Positions 1-5,390 of a DNA stretch of 10,868 bases are shown here, piece after piece (position 1 is the first letter of the stretch; every line of letters starts with the position of its first letter). The notes beneath the pieces were generated by a model, which was not told the DNA's origin, searched no databases, and saw only the letters and a program-made list of their open reading frames with translations. Source of the stretch: Planctomycetaceae bacterium (lineage in GTDB: Bacteria > Planctomycetota > Planctomycetia > Planctomycetales > Planctomycetaceae); the NCBI GenBank assembly GCA_016765335.1, contig JAESQE010000603.1:1-10868 (forward strand), read 5' to 3'. The translations under genes were made by a program, and so were the position numbers.

Positions 1-741
1 CTTAGTTTACTAGAATCCTATAGTCTGAAAATGGTTACAGGTGATAGACGTACCGGTACAGCCGAAGATATTACTAATGCAACCGATGCGAGTACATCCT
101 TTAACAAACCATTTGATTATGTAGGGACTAAAACCTTTGGCGGAGCAGGAATGTATAAGGCCTATGCGGATAGTTTTATTACTAATATCAGCATTCCAAA
201 CTGTGATTTAGACGGCAAAGTATTTGTTGGTCAAAGATTGGAAGGTTTTAAAGTAGCGCTTGGAGAAATTTTTGATTTAGTTAATTTTGTACCAATTGAA
301 GGCGATAGTGCGCCGGGTGCAGGAGATGGACTTGGTTTTCCAGGTGGAGTCACACAGGATGCAGCAAGAAATACTTTAGCTAAAAATAATGTGACTACGA
401 TTGCTTTAGAAATTCCTAAAGTGTGTTTAACGGGAACAGGTAACGGCGTTATCGGCGGTTGGACTAGCGCTAGTTTAAGACAAGCAACAATATTGAATCC
501 AAATCCTAGCATTAATAAACCAGAAGTTTCTGGCGGTGCGTGGACTCAAGTTTCTAGACTAGGTAGTTTTTTAGTCAACGAATTATTTATCGGTTACCCA
601 GATAAAGATAAATTTAATTCAAGTGAGCCAAAAGATGATGGACAGTTCGCTGATTATGTTACCCATCCAGTATTTCCGGCTATTGTCGATCTTCTTTTCA
701 GGCATGGACTTTCACTAATGTTCATAAAGAATCTGTCTTAG
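1..741 (+). CDS. DUF4331 family protein, 5'-partial and C-terminally truncated
   Basis: The reading frame is open to the left edge, so the gene begins outside the window; the ATG at 31 is internal to the family domain and is not taken as the start. The sequence fits DUF4331 (Pfam PF14224), whose function is unknown: KPFDYVGTKTFGG near the start, VFVGQR, GEIFDLVN, GFPGGVTQ, NVTTIALEIPKVCLTG, then VIGGWTSASLRQA, GAWTQVSRLG, LVNELFIGYPDKDKFN and SEPKDDGQFADYVTHP. Family members continue well past the point matching VDLLF, but here similarity ends near position 699 and only about 13 unrelated residues follow to the TAG at 739-741. The gene therefore looks cut off by a frameshift, deletion or recombination and may be a pseudogene. 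TTA dominates its leucine codons, unlike the genes to the right, which hints at a different origin. I am confident of the family, less so of whether it is functional. Confidence 0.8.
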   Translation, partial: LSLLESYSLKMVTGDRRTGTAEDITNATDASTSFNKPFDYVGTKTFGGAGMYKAYADSFITNISIPNCDLDGKVFVGQRLEGFKVALGEIFDLVNFVPIEGDSAPGAGDGLGFPGGVTQDAARNTLAKNNVTTIALEIPKVCLTGTGNGVIGGWTSASLRQATILNPNPSINKPEVSGGAWTQVSRLGSFLVNELFIGYPDKDKFNSSEPKDDGQFADYVTHPVFPAIVDLLFRHGLSLMFIKNLS

Positions 742-756
742 ACTACATAGACAGAT
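731..756. repeat. 8-base inverted repeat at the end of the DUF4331 frame
   Basis: ATCTGTCT (731-738) and AGACAGAT (749-756) are perfect complements separated by 10 bases. The left arm ends inside the TAG stop codon (739-741) region of the truncated DUF4331 frame. No T-run follows, so a Rho-independent terminator is doubtful. The shorter string ATAGACAGA recurs at about 4977-4985. Confidence 0.5.
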
Positions 757-1028
757 GGAACTTGATGAATGTTCTCGTATTTTTCTAGCTTTTACTGGTT
801 ATTTCGTCAAGTTTTCCGTTTTTCTGTTTTGGGTATCTCGGTTAATGTTGCGAAATGAGCAGATCTTCAGGTTCGATAGTATAAGGCCTCCAAAATACCA
901 GCCCGAATCGCTTGCGAGTGAGTTCATCGCGACAAAAAATTCACTGCTGGCGTTTATTGAAGTTGCGCACTTTTTTGAGGAGGTGAGCATGATAATGGTT
1001 CGCAAGCTACGCTGTTGATTCGATCAAG

Positions 1029-1198
1029 GGGTGGCTGGGGTGCCAATCGATTGCTGAGTTATACGTGAGCTGTGATTGCAGGTTATGGGGTGCATCAACT
1101 AAATGGTTCTGGCCCCAGAACCATAGTCTTTCAGGTCAGTCGAATTTGCATGGGCTGGCTGTAATTCTTCTGAAATTTCATTTGCACCCCAGCCACCC
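1029..1198. repeat. 170-base element bounded by 15-base perfect inverted repeats
   Basis: The left arm at 1029-1043 reads GGGTGGCTGGGGTGC, and its exact reverse complement lies at 1184-1198. The enclosed sequence has no gene and contains a strong hairpin at 1103-1124. Flanks 1019-1027 and 1200-1209 are only loosely alike, so no clean target-site duplication is visible. A non-autonomous MITE-like or REP-like element is the likeliest reading. Because it ends 11 bases beyond the TPR stop codon, it could also act as a transcript-end structure. Confidence 0.6.
1103..1124. repeat. Compact hairpin inside the inverted-repeat element
   Basis: ATGGTTCTGG (1103-1112) and CCAGAACCAT (1115-1124) are perfect complements separated by two C residues. 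In RNA the innermost pairs would open to make a larger loop. The flank on the plus side is AGTCTTT, a weak T-run, so a terminator for rightward transcription is possible but poorly supported. Confidence 0.6.
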
Positions 1199-1209
1199 TT
1201 CGGTTCAAC

Positions 1210-3177
1210 TCATTCAGACAGGAGCTGATGTTGCTTGGCTGCGGCGGGGTTATTCAGAGCTGTGTATGCTTTTGCGAGTAGGGCATGCAGCTCTTTGCGG
1301 TTTTTGAGTGTTGCCGCTGCGGTTTCAAGATCTGAGATGCTTTTCTGGAATTGGTTCAGTCGAAGATATGCTTCGCCTCGGGTGGAAAGTATTTCGGGAT
1401 GATTCGGCACAATTTTATTGGCAAGTTCTGCGTACTCCAGGGCTTGTTGGGCGCTGCCTGCGGGGATTTGCAGGATTGCATAGGCAAGGTTGTTCAGAAT
1501 CATTGGGTCTTGCGGTCGTAGTTGATGAGCTTGTTCAAGGTGCTGAACTGCTCGGGGCCAATCTTTAAATCGTGCAGCATCAGTGCCCAGTATTAAGTGA
1601 ATTAAATCGCGATACCTTCCCTGGGCAAGTATCTGGTGAAGCTGCTCCTGGGCAGAATCGTGCCTGGCTCCTTCGTGGGCTAATCCATTGGCAAGCAATC
1701 TGACGGGCAAATAGGCAGTAGGATTTGAATCGTAAGCACTGCGTAAATACTGATGCCTTTGCTGCCATTGATCATCTTTGAGGCCAGCAGCTTGCATGAC
1801 CCATGTTTTAGAAACTTCGCGTTGGGCAGATGCTTCTGGTTTCAGTTCCTTGAGAAGATTTCGTGCCTGGTCCCATTTCTCCAGATAACACAACGCTTCT
1901 GCATGATTAATGCGAATTGATTGTTCGGGTTCCTGTTTGCTTTGTTCGCTGAAGTAATCGATAGCAAGCTGTGCATGTTTTTGGCTTGCGGCGAAATTGT
2001 TCTCACGATGGTAAAGCTTTGCCAGGTTGAGATGATGAACGGGAGCTGTTTCAGTCAGTTTCAGGAACGATTCCATTGCAAGATCGGAAGCTCCGGTTGC
2101 AGCTTGTAATCGTGCCAGTAAAAATAGAAGATCTTCATCCTCTGGTTTATGAGAGGCTTCTTGTTCGAGTTGGTCTCGTAATTCGGTTGGTAAATCCGAA
2201 GAAAATTCAACACCGCTTTCCAGCAAGGCAATCGCCCAGTTGAGAACCAAAGGCGATGTTTTTTCGATTTGGTAAGCTTTTTCAAGTAGAGCTGTTGTTC
2301 TACGGACATCTAGAGGCCTTGTTTTTCTGATAAATTGCGAGGCTTCAACATACAAATTCGCAATGGTTAAACGCGACTCCGGGTTATTGGCCTGAGTCTC
2401 GTCAAGTAGGCGAATTACAGTGTCGATGTCTCCTTGCAGTAGCAGTGTGTTGATCCAACCGACACGAGCAAGAAAGTCTCTTGGATTACTCTTTGAATTA
2501 GTTTCGAATTGTTGCCGTGCTCGATCTAAAGAAATTTTGTAGCTTCCTGCTTCATTGCGAGATTGAAACAACTTTGCCAGTTCCAGGTCTGCTTGAGGTA
2601 AGTCAGCATCTCGGAAGTAACTTTCTGCGAGCATCGTTTCGCCTGCTGCCAAGTGGTAAATCCCCAGTTGAAACTTAATATGCGGATGGTTGGCTCGATG
2701 TGAATTCTTGAGGTGATGGATCAGGCTGTTTAATTTTTCCCGAGTGACTTCTTCTTCCATCGAACGTAAAAGATGATCTGCGAGCATGGAGTGAGCAGGG
2801 GCGTACCCAGAGCGGTTTTCTGGGGCCAAACCTAATAAAATTGCATTGGCGGGGCCGGTTTCTTCGCGTAGCACTAACGCCTGAGAGAGTAGAAACCGTG
2901 CTTCAGGGTCTCCGGGTTGAAGTTCAACCAGTGTCCGTGCAAGAACCCACATTTCGTCAGCGTCTTGTTGGCGGGCAGAGGCATCGAATGCGATTCGGTA
3001 CTTGTCAATAAATCTAACGGTCTGATTGTTCTCTCGAACGTACAGAAAATAGGCAATCCCTGCGATGGCAAGCACAGCGGGGGCCGAAGCCATCAGTGAT
3101 TTTGCAGACCGGCTAAGGAAATATTCAAATATAAATAGAGCAACTGAACGATAGGCTTTGAGCATTATCTTGAGCAT
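1210..3177 (-). CDS. Membrane-anchored tetratricopeptide repeat protein, exosortase partner
   Basis: This 655-residue protein has a basic N-terminus and one membrane segment at about residues 29-47, and is otherwise helical repeats, so it is probably tethered to the inner membrane with the repeats outside the cytoplasm. TPR-like units start at about residue 76 (WVLARTLVELQPGDPEARFLL) and are clearest near the C-terminus, at about 525-655: the segment ending HQLRPQDPMILNNLAYAIL, then ALEYAELANKIVPNHPEIL with RGEAYLRLNQFQKSISDLE. TPR proteins scaffold protein-protein contacts and no catalytic motif is seen. The start codon overlaps the exosortase stop in TAATG, so the two are probably co-transcribed and translationally coupled. 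A second in-frame ATG four codons on (3163-3165), made by an 11-base direct repeat, is an alternative start. Planctomycete exosortase genes are often followed by TPR proteins, so a role in PEP-CTERM protein handling or polysaccharide export is inferred, not shown. Confidence 0.9.
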   Translation of the reverse strand: MLKIMLKAYRSVALFIFEYFLSRSAKSLMASAPAVLAIAGIAYFLYVRENNQTVRFIDKYRIAFDASARQQDADEMWVLARTLVELQPGDPEARFLLSQALVLREETGPANAILLGLAPENRSGYAPAHSMLADHLLRSMEEEVTREKLNSLIHHLKNSHRANHPHIKFQLGIYHLAAGETMLAESYFRDADLPQADLELAKLFQSRNEAGSYKISLDRARQQFETNSKSNPRDFLARVGWINTLLLQGDIDTVIRLLDETQANNPESRLTIANLYVEASQFIRKTRPLDVRRTTALLEKAYQIEKTSPLVLNWAIALLESGVEFSSDLPTELRDQLEQEASHKPEDEDLLFLLARLQAATGASDLAMESFLKLTETAPVHHLNLAKLYHRENNFAASQKHAQLAIDYFSEQSKQEPEQSIRINHAEALCYLEKWDQARNLLKELKPEASAQREVSKTWVMQAAGLKDDQWQQRHQYLRSAYDSNPTAYLPVRLLANGLAHEGARHDSAQEQLHQILAQGRYRDLIHLILGTDAARFKDWPRAVQHLEQAHQLRPQDPMILNNLAYAILQIPAGSAQQALEYAELANKIVPNHPEILSTRGEAYLRLNQFQKSISDLETAAATLKNRKELHALLAKAYTALNNPAAAKQHQLLSE

Positions 3178-3180
3178 TAT
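3158..3180 (-). repeat. Tandem 11-base direct repeat spanning the stop/start overlap
   Basis: Read on the minus strand, ATAATGCTCAA occurs at 3180-3170 and again at 3168-3158, a period of 12 bases. Each copy carries an ATG in the TPR frame, giving the N-terminus MLKIMLK. The first copy also contains the exosortase TAA stop. The duplication adds four codons in frame and duplicates the coupled start site. Confidence 0.75.
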
Positions 3181-4874
3181 TCAGATACACTCCCGTTTTT
3201 GTTTTTGAACTTGAGCCGAACATCAGCGGCTATTTGAGATGCAAGTTCTCTCATGTCTTTAATTTCCGGTGAAGTAAGAGTTGTATGAGATGCCGCCAAG
3301 GCTTGAATCATATAAGAAACATCTCCCTTATAAGCACGCTGCACTCGAGTTTGGAAGACAGAGACTCGACCAGAGAGTCCTTCTGGGGGACTTAGTGAGA
3401 CACCTTGAAGGTTAAACATTGTGTAGGAAACGAACTGGTTTTGACCCAGCTGATTGGCGAGAGAAAACTCCATCCAAGGTTGGTCGCTTTTGTCTGTTAC
3501 GACATTCTCGTCAGTAACGTGCCAGCCTGTTCCGAGGTAACATTCCTGAAGTCTTTTCCAGCCGTGGTAGGGGTAATTAAGAGATATTTCCACTTCCGAA
3601 GAACCTCGGCGGTAGGTCCACAGCGATGATCGCCGAGCCCATGTTTCATGGTGTTCTCGTTCTTTGGTTTGGAATTTGACAATTTGCCAATCTCCGACCT
3701 GCTTAGGCAATAGTTCTTCAGGATAAATCACTTTCTCAGCGGCTTGACTGGCTGGACGCGACCAGTTTTTATTCGATGTTATCTGCTGAGTTGTCCAGGC
3801 TTGAGCAAAGCCAGCCAGGAGCATGAAACCAATTGCAAAAGTTGGAGGAATTGTGATCTGTTTAATTTGACGTTGGGTCAAATTAAGTTCTGGTCTTGTC
3901 GAAGTACGTATAATACGTGATTTCCAGGAGAAACATTTGTTCCAGAAAGTTGAGATTGGACTACGCAGTAATGTCTTTTTCGTCCCTCTAAAAAGTTCGA
4001 TGGGCCCCATGATAAAATACAGAGCTTGATCTGTTGAAAGTAAGAATAGGAACGCAAGTAACAGGCATGAATATCCCAGAAGGTCGTGTTGCCAACCAGA
4101 GGTTAAATCGTACTGATACCATCCTTGAGCAATTGCGATTGCCGAAACTCTGACAGTGTTCATCAACCCGGCCCAAAGCCAGGCACTGGAGAATAGCAAT
4201 GTCGCATAAAGCCAATGTCTGCGGTGATAAACAACTAGAAATGCACTACAGACAATTAACGTGAATAGTGATTGAACTCCGCTGCAAGCCTCTTCAACAA
4301 ACAGATTGACTCCACCTACTTCCAGCGTGTTTCCTGCCCGATAATGTAAGCATCCCAGTTCATTAAGAATTCGACTTGAAGCAACCGAAGTTTTGAGCTG
4401 AAGTTCGTTGATCAACTGTGTGTCGTAACTAAGTGGCAAACGAATCGCAACGAAAAGCAAAATTGCCAATGGGATTAACGATTTCCCGTTATCACGATCT
4501 TTACAAAGCAGCAGTAAGGCAATGGAACCCAAAACAAATCCGATGTAGGCCAACCATGGGGAATAAATCCAAGATGCAGTAAATAGAAGGCACGCATCGA
4601 AGAGTAGGAATCCAGCCACAAAAGAGGATCGCCAAACCGAGAGCAGTTGCATCGATTCGGTACGAATTATCAAGAAAGCAGCGAACACTAACCAGAGCAA
4701 TGGCAGGCTTTCATAGTAATCGTGCGAGAGCATGTCCCGAGCATAGACCACCAAAAGTGGCAAATGAATCAATATTAAACAAAGCCAAGCGATCACCGGC
4801 ATGAATCGGACAATTGCAGGGGGCAGGTTTGAGAATCTTTTGTTGATAGATTCACTGACCGTTTCGATGTTCAT
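3177..4874 (-). CDS. Exosortase fused to a C-terminal EpsI-like domain
   Basis: Exosortases are inner-membrane cysteine proteases thought to cleave PEP-CTERM sorting signals from exported proteins. Residues about 25-290 form the polytopic domain, with the expected triad in order: Cys197 in EEACSGVQSLF, Arg242 in MNTVRVSAIA and His263 in WQHDLLGYS. After a basic linker and another membrane segment (about 343-360), residues about 375-545 resemble the EpsI/DUF3485 domain (LPKQVGDWQIVKF; YPYHGWKRLQECYLGTGW with His438 and Cys445). In many bacteria EpsI is separate; the fusion makes this protein 565 residues. It resembles the planctomycete class named, from memory, exosortase U. Its stop overlaps the start of the TPR gene by one base. 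The ATG at 4872-4874 has only a weak AGG about ten bases upstream. No PEP-CTERM substrate is encoded in the window. I am sure of the family, less of the subclass. Confidence 0.93.
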   Translation of the reverse strand: MNIETVSESINKRFSNLPPAIVRFMPVIAWLCLILIHLPLLVVYARDMLSHDYYESLPLLWLVFAAFLIIRTESMQLLSVWRSSFVAGFLLFDACLLFTASWIYSPWLAYIGFVLGSIALLLLCKDRDNGKSLIPLAILLFVAIRLPLSYDTQLINELQLKTSVASSRILNELGCLHYRAGNTLEVGGVNLFVEEACSGVQSLFTLIVCSAFLVVYHRRHWLYATLLFSSAWLWAGLMNTVRVSAIAIAQGWYQYDLTSGWQHDLLGYSCLLLAFLFLLSTDQALYFIMGPIELFRGTKKTLLRSPISTFWNKCFSWKSRIIRTSTRPELNLTQRQIKQITIPPTFAIGFMLLAGFAQAWTTQQITSNKNWSRPASQAAEKVIYPEELLPKQVGDWQIVKFQTKEREHHETWARRSSLWTYRRGSSEVEISLNYPYHGWKRLQECYLGTGWHVTDENVVTDKSDQPWMEFSLANQLGQNQFVSYTMFNLQGVSLSPPEGLSGRVSVFQTRVQRAYKGDVSYMIQALAASHTTLTSPEIKDMRELASQIAADVRLKFKNKNGSVSE

Positions 4875-5153
4875 TACTTGCTTGACCTGTGGTTTATTAA
4901 TAATAAAGACTGCTTTGTGGGTTGGATTGTGTTAAGCAGGGCGAGTATTAATTGTGAATGTTTTGGATAGACACAAATAGACAGAAGTTGCCGCAAGGCA
5001 CTCTGCTTTGAGTGTACGTCATCGGCCTGGGGCTTCATTCGCAGTGCTTTTTCCAGGGGAGTAGTTTTTCTGGGGCCGGTTGACGAAACATCACGCTATC
5101 CAAGAGGTGTAGTGATAGCAAGGCATTATACTGAGTTTTTTACGAATAAAGGG

Positions 5154-5171
5154 CATCTGTGCAAACAGATG
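5154..5171. repeat. Short hairpin with a GCAA loop
   Basis: CATCTGT (5154-5160) pairs perfectly with ACAGATG (5165-5171) around GCAA. On the plus strand GCAA is a GNRA tetraloop, a stable RNA cap. A TTTTTT run lies upstream at 5136-5141, so read on the minus strand the hairpin precedes an A-run, not a T-run. It does not form a classical terminator for either neighbour. Confidence 0.45.
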
Positions 5172-5207
5172 ATTAAATTCGCTCATTGAACCCGAGTTGA
5201 GGGAGGG

Positions 5208-5268
5208 TAGACATTCTTGTCTGCCTTGAATTGAGACAGACTCAAACGAAACAGACACCGAATGTCTA
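5208..5268. repeat. REP-like cluster of AGACA/TGTCT hairpins
   Basis: Two arms, 5208-5223 and 5252-5268, are near-complements of each other: nine bases TAGACATTC match exactly, then one or two differences, then TGTCTG. Each arm is also a hairpin by itself: AGACA-TTCT-TGTCT at 5209-5222 and AGACA-CCGAA-TGTCT at 5253-5267. Between them TTGAG (5231-5235) faces an imperfectly complementary CTCAAA stretch, and TCAAACG (5242-5248) pairs with CGTTTGA (5274-5280). The layered self-complementarity suggests a dispersed palindromic intergenic repeat rather than an operator. Confidence 0.55.
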
Positions 5269-5318
5269 TGCCCCGTTTGAATTAATAGAGGTTCCTTAGT
5301 GTCTCATGTGGAATCAGC

Positions 5319-5347
5319 TTGACCCTAATAATACAGCTTTGTATTTT
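5319..5347 (+). promoter_or_regulatory. Predicted sigma70-like promoter for the PSCyt1-DUF1501 operon
   Basis: A -35-like TTGACC (5319-5324) is followed by a 17-base spacer and a -10-like TATTTT (5342-5347). Transcription would start near 5354, leaving a leader of about 37 bases before the ATG at 5391. A CAGGA motif at 5379-5383 lies seven bases before that ATG and fits a ribosome binding site. This rests on box similarity and position alone. Confidence 0.45.
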
Positions 5348-5390
5348 AGTATGATACCAATCGACTTTTATTAGTTTTCAGGAATACTGT

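Larger units (their letters stand above)
742..1209. other. Intergenic region between convergent genes, no supported gene
   Basis: The DUF4331 remnant (plus) and the TPR gene (minus) converge on these 468 bases. An 87-codon open frame at 755-1018 has no recognisable domain and unconvincing composition, so it is not called. The right part (1029-1198) is bounded by 15-base inverted repeats and holds a compact hairpin. The left part (757-1028) may be remnant sequence from whatever removed the end of the DUF4331 gene, but nothing in it identifies a mobile element. Confidence 0.6.
4875..5390. other. Divergent intergenic region with hairpins and promoters
   Basis: These 516 bases separate the divergent exosortase and PSCyt1 genes. 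I see no coding frame. Contents left to right: an AT-rich tract (4893-4907) just upstream of the exosortase that could hold its promoter, though no well-spaced pair of boxes stands out; a tract with two nearby TAGACA words (about 4968-4983); a small GCAA-loop hairpin (5154-5171); a cluster of AGACA/TGTCT hairpins (5208-5268); and a sigma70-like promoter for the rightward operon (5319-5347). Confidence 0.6.

Noticed and set aside
755..1018. An 87-codon open frame on the plus strand after the DUF4331 remnant
   Set aside because: No recognisable domain, no clear ribosome binding site, and it lies in what looks like junction debris; a 68-codon frame on the other strand covers the same bases.
1103..1124. 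Rho-independent terminator for the convergent genes
   Set aside because: The stem is good, but the following T-run is short and interrupted, and the hairpin sits within a larger inverted-repeat element.
1018..1209. Target-site duplication flanking the inverted-repeat element (TTCGATCAA and TTCGGTTCAA)
   Set aside because: The two copies differ in sequence and length, so they do not support a recent transposition.
2061..2309. An 82-codon minus-strand frame inside the TPR gene
   Set aside because: It is an out-of-frame reading of a well-supported TPR coding region, with no domain of its own.
4882..4910. Plus-strand promoter starting with TTGACC just upstream of the exosortase
   Set aside because: At 17-base spacing the -10 position reads AAAGAC, which is a poor match, and no rightward gene starts for another 480 bases.
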